DNA of 64,000 nt, taken from the NCBI GenBank assembly GCA_021373185.1, contig JAJFTF010000031.1, positions 62,001-126,000 of the forward strand. The letters are read 5' to 3'. Origin of the DNA: Betaproteobacteria bacterium. GTDB taxonomy: Bacteria > Pseudomonadota > Gammaproteobacteria > Burkholderiales > Sulfuricellaceae. Every line of letters begins with the position of its first letter. Within the stretch, counting starts at the first letter, position 1. This document shows positions 36,453 through 45,358 of the stretch, piece by piece. The translations under genes and the position numbers were made by a program. The notes beneath the pieces are model-generated. The model was not told the DNA's origin and did no database searches. It was given only the letters and a program-made list of their open reading frames with translations.

Positions 36453-37193
36453 ATGGGCCAGAAACAGAACATTCTTGTTGTGGGGGCATCGGGAGCAATC
36501 GGCTCTGCGCTTGTCCGGCAACTAGCGGATACAGATGTCTGTATCGGATTGCATTATTGTCATAATCACGAGAAGGCGGAATTACTAAAAAAGGAAATTG
36601 CGTCTGCTGGTTGCGAGGGTGTATTGCTACCGTCTCCCCTTGATTCGTGGCCAGCTTGCGTTGATTTTGCTGAGGTGGTGACTCAAAAATTTGGTACGGT
36701 ACATGCTCTTGCTCTTTGCGGCGGAAAGCTTGATTGGGTGTCCTGGCCACAACTCAATGAATCAAATTGGCAGGATATACTTTTCCAACATTGTGTTGCT
36801 CCATTTACTATTGTTCAAAAACTGGTGCCATCGATGCTTGCCGCACATGGAGGCAAAGTCGTTTATCTTAGTTCCATTTCCCCGAAATATGGCGGCTCTG
36901 TTAATACACTGCATTATGCGGCTGCGAAAGCGGCGCTCGAAACCGCTATGTATGGATTGTCACGGCAGCTTTGCAAGGATGGGATTCGGATCAATGGTGT
37001 TCGTGCTGGCTTCGTGGATTCACCTTTGCAGCGGGAGGGCAGGAGTGATGAGGATATATCCGAGCGGGTTGCCAAAATCCCACTTGGCCGACCGGGAAAG
37101 CCGGAAGAAATTGCTTCCGCGATGGCTTATTTGTTGACGGATCAGGCCAGTTTTATTCAGGGTGAAATTATTACGGTGGCTGGTGGCGATTAA
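36453..37193 (+). CDS. classical SDR oxidoreductase
   Basis: A 246-residue FabG-type SDR. GASGAIGSA binds NAD(P); the catalytic Ser is in VYLSSIS and Tyr/Lys in HYAAAKAALE; the C-terminal SFIQGEIITVAGG is typical. A TTG start at 36444 would overlap the upstream stop; ATG 36453 is preferred. Probably reduces or oxidises the radical SAM product. Confidence 0.85.
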   Translation: MGQKQNILVVGASGAIGSALVRQLADTDVCIGLHYCHNHEKAELLKKEIASAGCEGVLLPSPLDSWPACVDFAEVVTQKFGTVHALALCGGKLDWVSWPQLNESNWQDILFQHCVAPFTIVQKLVPSMLAAHGGKVVYLSSISPKYGGSVNTLHYAAAKAALETAMYGLSRQLCKDGIRINGVRAGFVDSPLQREGRSDEDISERVAKIPLGRPGKPEEIASAMAYLLTDQASFIQGEIITVAGGD

Positions 37194-37232
37194 ATTGAGC
37201 AAGTTGAGATATTATTCTTGGATTTTAAGAAA

Positions 37233-38063
37233 ATGAACATAAAGCAAAAGATTTTCGACCTGGTTTCGTTTCCTGTTTTGTTGATTCTTAACAGGGCAAT
37301 CCGGCCATCGGTAAGATTAGTTGAAAAATTGCACCCAATTTATACCGTAATAATGGGGAAAAATATTATCAAGTATGAATGTACAAGTTTGATAACTCTT
37401 TGGCGCGCAAAAACGCTACTTACCAAGGAACCCGACACTATTGAATGGATTGATTCGTTTGGTAGCGGCGACATCTTATACGACATAGGTGCAAATGTTG
37501 GAATGTACTCAATTTATGCGGCATCTAAGAACATTAAGGTAATCGCATTTGAGCCGGAGTCACAAAATTATGCGCAGCTCAATAGAAATATTTATCTGAA
37601 TCAATTTCAAGATCACATCATGGCACTAAACTTAGCAGTTGGAAAAAATAGTGCTATCGATTATTTGTTCTTGTCAGAATTTACGGTTGGCGGCGCAATA
37701 AATAACTTGGGAAGTTCAACAGACTATAATCATAAAGAAATGAAGTCCGTATTTAAGCAGGGAGTTATGTCATTTTCTCTGGATAACTTGATAGAGAAAT
37801 ATAATCTCCCTGTTCCCAGCCATTTAAAAATTGATGTTGACGGATTGGAATCGGAAATTATTTGTGGTGCGAAAAACACCTTAAATCATGCGGGGCTAAA
37901 AAGCATCTTGATTGAGCTAAATGAAAACCTTTCAGAAGATTCTGGCGTTGTTGAGATACTGCAAAAGAATGGATTTTCTTTAAAAGGAAAGTACCATGCG
38001 CCAATGTTTGATTTTACGGAGTATAAAGACATTTATAATTATATTTTTGTTAGATCGCATTAA
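37233..38063 (+). CDS. FkbM-family methyltransferase
   Basis: A 276-residue FkbM-type O-methyltransferase: LYDIGANVGMYSIYAA and VIAFEPESQNYAQL, then LKIDVDGLESEII. The gene is clearly AT-richer than its neighbours, hinting at a separate origin. ATG 37233 chosen over a TTG at 37218. A sugar hydroxyl is the likely acceptor. Confidence 0.83.
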   Translation: MNIKQKIFDLVSFPVLLILNRAIRPSVRLVEKLHPIYTVIMGKNIIKYECTSLITLWRAKTLLTKEPDTIEWIDSFGSGDILYDIGANVGMYSIYAASKNIKVIAFEPESQNYAQLNRNIYLNQFQDHIMALNLAVGKNSAIDYLFLSEFTVGGAINNLGSSTDYNHKEMKSVFKQGVMSFSLDNLIEKYNLPVPSHLKIDVDGLESEIICGAKNTLNHAGLKSILIELNENLSEDSGVVEILQKNGFSLKGKYHAPMFDFTEYKDIYNYIFVRSH

Positions 38064-38066
38064 TTA

Positions 38067-39605
38067 ATGCGCATCCTTCTTTTCTACCCGAACCTTTACG
38101 GCATGAATACCTTGCCGCCAGCAATGGGATTGTTCACAGCCATCCTGCGGCAGCGCGGCCATGAGGTGGAACTTTTTGATACGACGATCTATGAAAATTT
38201 GTCCGCAGTTGATGCGGATAAGCAAAAATCCGAAAACCTTAACGCCCGCCCTTTTGACGATACGCTTCTCAAACAACATGCGCGAACCACCAATGCAGTA
38301 GAGGATTTTAAAGGAGTAATTACCCGCTTTTCGCCGCATGTCATTGCGATGTCATGCACCGAGGATATGTATCCGTTGGGGGTGGATCTGCTGAAGACAT
38401 TGGGGGCAAATAGGCCGCCTGTGATAGTAGGCGGCGTTTTTCCTACCTTTGCTCCTGAGCTGGCGGTGCAACTTTCCGGTGGAACTATAGATTATGTGTT
38501 GTGTGGCGAGGGTGAGGAAACATTGCCTGATCTGTGTGAGCGACTGGGAAAGAGCGCGGATGTTTCTTCGATCAACGGGCTATACGCCATCATCGCCGGG
38601 AAGGAGATCAAGAACCCTTTGCCGCGCCCGGTAAATGTGGGCAGTCTGCCACTACCGGATTTCAGTTTGTTCGATGAGAGCCGTTTCTATCGGCCAATGC
38701 AGGGAAAGTTGCGTCGCATGATACCTGTGCAGACTATCCGCGGTTGTCCATACACCTGTGGATATTGCAATTCTCCTTCACAGATAGAAATATATAAATC
38801 GGAAAACAGTCGATTTTTTCGTTCTCAGAAAATTGAACTGGTGCGGCTCGAAATCGAACATGCAGTAAAGGCTTACCAGGCAGATTCCATCTATTTTTGG
38901 GCGGATACGTTTCTTGCTTGGAACGCTAGGGAATTTGACGAATTTTGTGAAATGTATGCGGACTACAAGTTGCCATTCTGGATACAGACTCGCCCTGAAA
39001 CTGTGACAGAGTATAAGTTTAAAAAATTGGCGGATATCGGTTTGCTTCGTGTGGCTTTTGGCGTGGAGCATGGCAATGAAGAGTTTCGCCAGCGATTGCT
39101 TGGGCGCAAAGTTAAAAATGATGTGATGATCAGTCAACTTGACTTGGTAAATTCGCTGGGAATACCAATTAGTGTTAACAATATCATTGGTTTTCCGACA
39201 GAGACGCGAGAGTTGGCGTTTGATACCATAGAATTAAATCGTCATTTCAAGTCTGACGGAGTAAATGCATATAGTTACACGCCATTTCACGGGACACCGC
39301 TACGTAAGTTGTCAGAAGAATTGGGGTATGTAAATAAAGGAGAGCTGGCTCGTTGCATTTCTCAACCCACGATGATTTCCATGCCACATTTTACCAAAGA
39401 GGAAATTGAGGGGGTGCGGCGCTGCTTTGTGCTTTATGTAAAAATGCCGAAAGAACGCTGGCCAGAAATACGGAAAGCGGAAGCCCTAACGCCGAAGGGC
39501 GACCAGATATTTCGCAAACTTAAAGATGAATGTTTGGAAAAATATATGCATTACGGCGACTATGTAAAAGAAGATGATATTGAAAAAGTGGAATTTGCGA
39601 AATAA
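38067..39605 (+). CDS. B12-binding-domain radical SAM protein
   Basis: A 512-residue enzyme with an N-terminal B12-binding-type domain (1-~150: FYPNLYGMNTLPPAMG, VIVGGVFPTFAPEL) and the cluster motif C227, C231, C234 (GCPYTCGYC). A long C-terminal region follows. Second cobalamin-type radical SAM in the window (see 11993), but little alike outside the core. Candidate C-methyltransferase or ring-altering enzyme for a novel sugar. Confidence 0.85.
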   Translation: MRILLFYPNLYGMNTLPPAMGLFTAILRQRGHEVELFDTTIYENLSAVDADKQKSENLNARPFDDTLLKQHARTTNAVEDFKGVITRFSPHVIAMSCTEDMYPLGVDLLKTLGANRPPVIVGGVFPTFAPELAVQLSGGTIDYVLCGEGEETLPDLCERLGKSADVSSINGLYAIIAGKEIKNPLPRPVNVGSLPLPDFSLFDESRFYRPMQGKLRRMIPVQTIRGCPYTCGYCNSPSQIEIYKSENSRFFRSQKIELVRLEIEHAVKAYQADSIYFWADTFLAWNAREFDEFCEMYADYKLPFWIQTRPETVTEYKFKKLADIGLLRVAFGVEHGNEEFRQRLLGRKVKNDVMISQLDLVNSLGIPISVNNIIGFPTETRELAFDTIELNRHFKSDGVNAYSYTPFHGTPLRKLSEELGYVNKGELARCISQPTMISMPHFTKEEIEGVRRCFVLYVKMPKERWPEIRKAEALTPKGDQIFRKLKDECLEKYMHYGDYVKEDDIEKVEFAK

Positions 39606-39608
39606 ATC

Positions 39609-40538
39609 ATGACAGCAATGGTCATTGTGTTCGGTGGAAGTGGTTTCCTGGGAAGTCATGTGGCGGATGCCTTGTCCGATGCGGGCTATCGCGTAAAAAT
39701 TTTTGATCGGGAACGCTCTCCCTACGTGCGCCCGGATCAAGAAATGATTATTGGCGACATCATGAACCTGGATGATGTTGTCAGCGCTTCCAGCGATTGT
39801 AAATATGTTTACAATTTTGCAGGGATTGCTGATATCAACGATGCCAAGAACCGTCCGGTGGATACGGCCAGAATCAATGTGCTTGGCAATGTGCACGTTC
39901 TGGAAGGCGCTCGCATCAATCAAGCTGAGCGGTTTGTCTTTGCCAGTAGCCTGTATGTATATTCTGAATCAGGTTCCTTTTACCGCGCCAGCAAGCAGGC
40001 TGCGGAGCGTTTTGTGGAAAGTTACCATGAAAGATATGATTTGCCATATACCATCCTTCGTTATGGGTCTCTCTATGGCCGTCGAGCTGATGGGCGTAAT
40101 GGCATTTACCGGTTAATCCGGGACGCTTTGGAAAAGAAAGAGATTACTTATTTGGGAAGCAAGGCGGCAATGCGTGAATACATTCATGCCCTTGATGCTG
40201 CAAAGCTGAGCGTACAAATCCTCGGGGCAGAATATGCAAACCGTCATATTGTGTTATCCGGGCAGGAACGTATGTCGGTGGAAAATTTTATGCGTATGAT
40301 CAGCGAAATGATCCCTGGCGGTGTGAAGTTGAGTTTTCAGGGTAAGGTTGATGACGGGCATTACATCATGACTCCTTATGGCTTTCATCCCAAGGTAGGG
40401 CACAAGCTGGTATCGAATGATTACGTGGATTTGGGACAAGGCTTGCTGGATTGCATGGCCGAAATACATGAGCAGATGCATAAAAGTGAACATGCAGACG
40501 GAGACTGGCTTGTGGCTGACAATGAGGCTAAAAGTTGA
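39609..40538 (+). CDS. NAD-dependent epimerase/dehydratase (extended SDR)
   Basis: A 309-residue SDR: FGGSGFLGSH for the coenzyme, FASSLYVYS, then FYRASKQAAER with Tyr and Lys. GalE-like outline; the sugar is unknown. Overlaps the HAD gene at its stop (TTGA). Confidence 0.83.
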   Translation: MTAMVIVFGGSGFLGSHVADALSDAGYRVKIFDRERSPYVRPDQEMIIGDIMNLDDVVSASSDCKYVYNFAGIADINDAKNRPVDTARINVLGNVHVLEGARINQAERFVFASSLYVYSESGSFYRASKQAAERFVESYHERYDLPYTILRYGSLYGRRADGRNGIYRLIRDALEKKEITYLGSKAAMREYIHALDAAKLSVQILGAEYANRHIVLSGQERMSVENFMRMISEMIPGGVKLSFQGKVDDGHYIMTPYGFHPKVGHKLVSNDYVDLGQGLLDCMAEIHEQMHKSEHADGDWLVADNEAKS

Positions 40539-41179
40539 TCAGGTTTGATGCGATTGTTTTTGACTTTGATGGTGTTCTGGTCGAGTCAGTTAATGTAAAA
40601 ACCCAAGCTTTTGCTGCGCTGTACTCTGGTTACGGCGACTTTATTGTGGAGCAGGTTGTTGCGTTTCATTTGGCAAATGGCGGGCTGTCACGTTTCGAAA
40701 AATTCCGTTATTTTCATAATAAATTGCTTGGGCTTCCTCTCTCTCTTGAGGAAGAAAATAGGTTGGCAGCCGATTTTAATGCGCGTGTCGAAGCTGCGGT
40801 GATCGCCGCTCCTTGGGTAGACGGGGCTGAGGAATTTCTAGCTAAATATTATACAAACATTCCTTTATTTGTGGCTTCCGGTACACCGGAAGAAGAATTG
40901 AAACGTATTTTGGAAAAACGGCATATCTCGCATTATTTCCGTGCGGTCTTTGGCTCACCCGCAAAGAAAGGTGCGATTCTGCGCGGCATTCTGGAAAATG
41001 GTGGTTACCGACCGGAAAAAATGCTGATGATTGGAGATTCTCTGCTGGATATGGAAGGTGCTAAGGAGGCGGGCGCTTGCTTTCTGGGGAGATTGGCACA
41101 GCCAGATAATGGGTTTCCGCCAGATGTGCCAACATTGCCCGATATGATTGGGTTGCAGAAATTTGTCCATGAGAATTAA
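40535..41179 (+). CDS. HAD-family sugar phosphatase
   Basis: A 214-residue HAD hydrolase; nucleophile D10 and acid D12 in VFDFDGVLVES, and motif IV in MLMIGDSLLDMEGA. A TTG start at 40535 overlaps the previous stop. In KDO and related pathways a HAD phosphatase dephosphorylates the acid before CMP activation, which fits the cytidylyltransferase at 34523. Confidence 0.85.
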   Translation: MIRFDAIVFDFDGVLVESVNVKTQAFAALYSGYGDFIVEQVVAFHLANGGLSRFEKFRYFHNKLLGLPLSLEEENRLAADFNARVEAAVIAAPWVDGAEEFLAKYYTNIPLFVASGTPEEELKRILEKRHISHYFRAVFGSPAKKGAILRGILENGGYRPEKMLMIGDSLLDMEGAKEAGACFLGRLAQPDNGFPPDVPTLPDMIGLQKFVHEN

Positions 41180-42986
41180 CATTACAACACCCGAGTGTGT
41201 GGGTAAGTTGGAAGTGATGAAATGTGGCTGGATTTATGCGGACGATAATCTGGAAGTATTCCGCCTGACAATGGATGTCTTGGGGAAATCTCATCTCTTG
41301 GTATCGGCCGAAACTTTTCAGCGATGTGCCCTAGACCTTCAAGCGCCGTTTGTACGCTGGGTGGACGAATGTATGAGTACAGTTTCCCGCCGTTATTGGC
41401 TTGCAACACCCTTAAGTAAAAATCCTTTCGAAAGCCATTTGTTCTTGCACTTGGTCTGGTTGTTTTTGGTAGGCCAAATTGCCAAGCAGGGAAAGAATGA
41501 AATCATTGTCGTGACAAGGTCGCACGGGCTGGCTATAGCTTTGGGCGAGTTGTGTCTTATCCATAGCTGGGAGTGTAAACGTTATGGTAAAACTGGTTCG
41601 ATATTTTCTCATTGGCGCCATAATTTAATTGCGCTGACAAAATGGCTTGGCAAACTACTGCTGCTAGTTTACAGGGTGGCTGTGGCAAAATTTATTTTCA
41701 CGAAAGAGTATGTGGCGACAAAAATGGCCACAACAGAACTGTTGCTCGAAACCTATATTCTTGAGGGCGATTTGGGTGAGGATAACAGATGTAAAGACCG
41801 TTATTTCCCCGGGTTAATGGCGTATTACCAAGCTCAGGGGATCAAGGCAGGTTATTTTCCACATCTTTACCATATTTCTTTCATGCATATTTGGAAAACT
41901 TATTCTGCCATGAAGCAAAATGAGGTTGTTTTTGTGCCGTTTGAGGTTTTTATTACTTTCCGTGACATGGCGCTAGCAGCTTGGACTAGTATGCGTTTTG
42001 GCCTGTCATTTCGCCTGCAAACGCCACTGTTATTTCAAGGTGCACCGGTGAGTTCGCTGGTTCGGGCTGAATGCTTTACATCTGGGTTGCGTGGAGTTGT
42101 GCCTTTTATTCTTGCATGCGCGCCACGCCGTATGGCGGAGGTGGGGGTGAGGCCAAAATGGTTTATTGATTGGTTCGAGAACCAGACCCTTGATAAGGGT
42201 GTTGTTATGGGTTTCAAGGAAGGTTTGCCCGAATGCCACACGATTGCGGTACGACAATATGTGCCTTTGAGCAATTTTCTCTCATTGCTTTCTTCATCTG
42301 GAGAGGTCAAGGCTGGTGTCGCTCCAACTGAGAACTGGGTTTGTGGAGATGCGCTTAAGCCGATACTTTCCCGTTTTGATATGGTAGGCAAATACTCCGT
42401 GGTGCCCGCGTTGCGATATTCCTATATTCATCAATCCGCTCCAGCTACTATGGTGGGCGATGTGCTGTTGGTGTTGTTGACACATTCTATGGAAGAGTCG
42501 ATGGCTATTCTAGATTGTGTAACGCCGCTTTGTCGAGAGAAGGGAATAGGTGTTTCCCGTTTAATTATTAAAACCCATCCGGCGATGAACTTTATGCAGT
42601 TCCGGCAAAAGGCGGAACTGCGGTTTCCTTCCTTGAGAATGAATGGTATTGAATGGGCAGATGTCAAAATTGACGAGCTTTTTCCTCTTGCAAAAGTGGT
42701 TGTAACCTCTGGTTCCAGTTCAGCGGTAGAAGCGATATGTCGTGGAATACCAGTAGTTCTAGTTGGGCGCCATGCGGGGTTGAATTTTAATCCGCTGGAG
42801 GAAGTTGATTCGAGAATGTGGATCATTGTGTACACCCCGAGCGATCTCAGAAAAGCAATCGTCCATCGGTATTGCGAAGAACGGCTGTCAATCACAGAAC
42901 GTTTTGCCATCGCCGAAAATACGCGGAAAGCTTTTTTCATGGGGTCAGGAAACGATGAGATGCGCCGTTTTTTGCCAACAAAATAA
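41169..42986 (+). CDS. large surface-carbohydrate transferase-like protein
   Basis: A 605-residue cytosolic protein without an assured family. The C-terminal part reads VVTSGSSSAVEAICRGIPVV, a GT-B-type donor region like that of the 31421 protein, and the N-terminal third is rich in aromatic residues. It may belong to the LIC13510 or a related surface-carbohydrate family. ATG 41169 chosen over a TTG at 41148. As in region D, it closes a cassette and is the likely transferase. Confidence 0.6.
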   Translation: MRINITTPECVGKLEVMKCGWIYADDNLEVFRLTMDVLGKSHLLVSAETFQRCALDLQAPFVRWVDECMSTVSRRYWLATPLSKNPFESHLFLHLVWLFLVGQIAKQGKNEIIVVTRSHGLAIALGELCLIHSWECKRYGKTGSIFSHWRHNLIALTKWLGKLLLLVYRVAVAKFIFTKEYVATKMATTELLLETYILEGDLGEDNRCKDRYFPGLMAYYQAQGIKAGYFPHLYHISFMHIWKTYSAMKQNEVVFVPFEVFITFRDMALAAWTSMRFGLSFRLQTPLLFQGAPVSSLVRAECFTSGLRGVVPFILACAPRRMAEVGVRPKWFIDWFENQTLDKGVVMGFKEGLPECHTIAVRQYVPLSNFLSLLSSSGEVKAGVAPTENWVCGDALKPILSRFDMVGKYSVVPALRYSYIHQSAPATMVGDVLLVLLTHSMEESMAILDCVTPLCREKGIGVSRLIIKTHPAMNFMQFRQKAELRFPSLRMNGIEWADVKIDELFPLAKVVVTSGSSSAVEAICRGIPVVLVGRHAGLNFNPLEEVDSRMWIIVYTPSDLRKAIVHRYCEERLSITERFAIAENTRKAFFMGSGNDEMRRFLPTK

Positions 42987-43070
42987 AAACGGAGAGGCTT
43001 ACTATAAAGTCTTGCTCTCTGGGCGGAGAGTTGGCTGGCAAAGGGTTTGGAATTTTTAGGACATTATTTG

Positions 43071-44168
43071 ATGGCATTCCAGAATGCATTTTATGGTAAG
43101 ACCGTTCTTATTACCGGCCACACCGGCTTCAAAGGCGCATGGCTCACCGCATGGCTCAAACAACTTGGTGCCAAAGTAACGGGCATTGCCCTAGATCCAC
43201 CCACCGACCCATCTCATTTTGCTGTTACGCAACTGGCAAATGGCATGGTCGATCTTCGTATCGACATTCGGGATCGGATGGCTTTAGAGGGGGCATTTGT
43301 TTCTGCTCAACCCGATTTCGTGTTCCACCTCGCTGCACAGGCATTAGTGCGACGTTCGTATGATGAACCCATTGAAACTTGGCAGACCAATGTGCTGGGT
43401 ACCCTGCACGTGCTTGAAGCCTTGCGCAAACTGGACAAACCCTGTGCGGCAGTGATCATCACCAGTGACAAATGTTATGATAATGTGGAGTGGGTTTGGG
43501 GTTACCGTGAGACTGATGCTATGGGTGGTCCCGATCCATATAGCGCATCCAAAGGCGCGGCGGAGTTGGCCATTCGCTCTCATATCAAGTCGTATTTCCC
43601 CAAAGCAACGAGCAAGGTACGTATTGCTTCGGCACGGGCGGGAAATGTGATCGGCGGGGGTGATTGGGCGGCAGACCGTATCGTGCCAGATTGCGTGAAG
43701 GCGTGGTCAATCAATAATGCTGTAGAACTGCGCAATCCGTACTCCACCCGGCCTTGGCAGCATGTACTTGAGCCGCTGAGCGGCTATCTGAGTCTTGCCA
43801 TTGCCTTGTCGCAGCGTTCTGAATTACATGGCGAGCCGTTTAATTTCGGGCCGCCTGCGCAACAAGATCACAGCGTTCTAGAGTTGGTACAGCAGATGGC
43901 TCTGCATTGGGACAAGGTGCGTTGGCAGGATGTGTCACAGTCGACAGCAGGACCATACGAGTCCGGTTTGCTCAAACTCAACTGCGACAAGGCGCTATAC
44001 TATTTGCGTTGGCACGCAGTGATGGGCTTTAAAGATACCGTGCGTATGACCGCAGAATGGTATCGTGCATATTATCAACAGCCAACGCAGATTGCGGCTA
44101 CAACTCAATCACAAATTGAGGCATATATGGTGTTTGCTAAGCAACAAGGATTGGTGTGGGCAGAATAA
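43071..44168 (+). CDS. rfbG: CDP-glucose 4,6-dehydratase
   Basis: A 365-residue extended SDR: ITGHTGFKGAWL for NAD, TSDKCYDN and the YSASKGAAE catalytic Tyr/Lys, plus RPWQHVLEPLSGYL. Converts CDP-glucose to CDP-4-keto-6-deoxyglucose. ATG 43071 follows a 84-bp spacer. RfbF, its substrate-making partner, is two genes on. Confidence 0.93.
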   Translation: MAFQNAFYGKTVLITGHTGFKGAWLTAWLKQLGAKVTGIALDPPTDPSHFAVTQLANGMVDLRIDIRDRMALEGAFVSAQPDFVFHLAAQALVRRSYDEPIETWQTNVLGTLHVLEALRKLDKPCAAVIITSDKCYDNVEWVWGYRETDAMGGPDPYSASKGAAELAIRSHIKSYFPKATSKVRIASARAGNVIGGGDWAADRIVPDCVKAWSINNAVELRNPYSTRPWQHVLEPLSGYLSLAIALSQRSELHGEPFNFGPPAQQDHSVLELVQQMALHWDKVRWQDVSQSTAGPYESGLLKLNCDKALYYLRWHAVMGFKDTVRMTAEWYRAYYQQPTQIAATTQSQIEAYMVFAKQQGLVWAE

Positions 44169-44584
44169 GTTTAAACGATATTTTGATTACGCCGCTAGAG
44201 CGTATCGCGACAACGGGTGGGAATGTGTTGCACGCCATGAAGCAGACTGATGCGGGCTATGCTGGTTTTGGCGAGGCCTATTTTTCCTGGGTGGCTGTCG
44301 GTGCGGTCAAGGCTTGGAAGCGTCACACACGGATGACGATGAATGTCGTCGTACCCGTAGGGAAGGTGCAGTTTGTGTTCTGTTTGGATGGCGCCGATGA
44401 ATTTCGAGTTGAGGAGATTGGTGTTTGTCGTTACGTACGTCTATCCGTGCCGCCAGGCGTCTGGTTCGGCTTCCAAGGGTTGGCCGCGCCTCAAAGTCTG
44501 GTGTTGAACGTCGCCAACATCCCCCATGATCCCAATGAGGTTGAGCGTCTTGCGCTATCAGAAATTAAATATGGTTGGGGCTAG
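44156..44584 (+). CDS. 3,5-epimerase-like cupin (RmlC family)
   Basis: A 142-residue cupin like dTDP-4-dehydrorhamnose 3,5-epimerase, shorter than RmlC (~180). AWKRHTRMTMNVVVPVGKVQ carries the family's basic/His segment. GTG start overlapping RfbG. It probably epimerises the CDP-4-keto sugar to the L-series. Confidence 0.75.
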   Translation: MGRISLNDILITPLERIATTGGNVLHAMKQTDAGYAGFGEAYFSWVAVGAVKAWKRHTRMTMNVVVPVGKVQFVFCLDGADEFRVEEIGVCRYVRLSVPPGVWFGFQGLAAPQSLVLNVANIPHDPNEVERLALSEIKYGWG

Positions 44585-44587
44585 GCT

Positions 44588-45349
44588 ATGAAGGTCATCT
44601 TACTTGCCGGTGGTTTCGGCACACGTCTGGCCGAATACACCGATATCATTCCAAAACCGATGGTGCCGGTCGGTGGTAAGCCGATCCTTTGGCACATTAT
44701 GCAGACCTATGCCCACTTTGGGCACAAGGATTTTTATGTCGCATTGGGTTACAAGGCCGAGGTGATCAAGGAATATTTCCTCAATTACCGTGCGCTTAAT
44801 GCCGATTTTACGGTGGATCTTGCATCGGGTGGCGTCACGCCGCACCAGGTCGATTCTGTGGATTGGCGAGTGACCTTGGTCAATACGGGTGACGCTTCAA
44901 TGACTGGTGGTCGTGTCAAGCGTATGCGGTCATTTGTTGGCGATGAGACTTGCATGCTGACCTATGGTGATGGAGTGGCAGATATTGATCTAGATGCGTT
45001 ACTGGCTTTCCATCGCAGCCACGGTAAGATAGTCACTGTGTCTGCTGTTCGACCTGCCGCCCGTTTTGGTGAGTTGGAACTGGAGGATGGGCGTGTAGCC
45101 AATTTCCAGGAAAAGCCCCAGTTGCATGAGGGGTGGATCAATGGCGGTTATTTTGTGATTGAGCCAGCGTTCTTCGATTTGATCGCGGGTGATAGCACTC
45201 TGTTGGAGCGAGAACCTTTGGAACAAGCTACCCAAGCAGGTGAGTTGATGGCGTACCGCCATGATGGTTTTTGGCATTGCATGGACACCAAGCGTGACCA
45301 TGAGTTACTGGAATCACTATGGGCTAAGGGCGCGCCTTGGGCTGTTTAG
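44588..45349 (+). CDS. rfbF: glucose-1-phosphate cytidylyltransferase
   Basis: A 253-residue nucleotidyltransferase: LAGGFGTRLAEYT and the KP of IPKPMVPVGGKPILWHIM-type RfbF proteins. It makes CDP-glucose for RfbG. No RfbH (3-dehydratase) is in the window, so the 3-OH should be kept in the end product. Confidence 0.93.
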   Translation: MKVILLAGGFGTRLAEYTDIIPKPMVPVGGKPILWHIMQTYAHFGHKDFYVALGYKAEVIKEYFLNYRALNADFTVDLASGGVTPHQVDSVDWRVTLVNTGDASMTGGRVKRMRSFVGDETCMLTYGDGVADIDLDALLAFHRSHGKIVTVSAVRPAARFGELELEDGRVANFQEKPQLHEGWINGGYFVIEPAFFDLIAGDSTLLEREPLEQATQAGELMAYRHDGFWHCMDTKRDHELLESLWAKGAPWAV

Positions 45350-45358
45350 ATTAAATTC

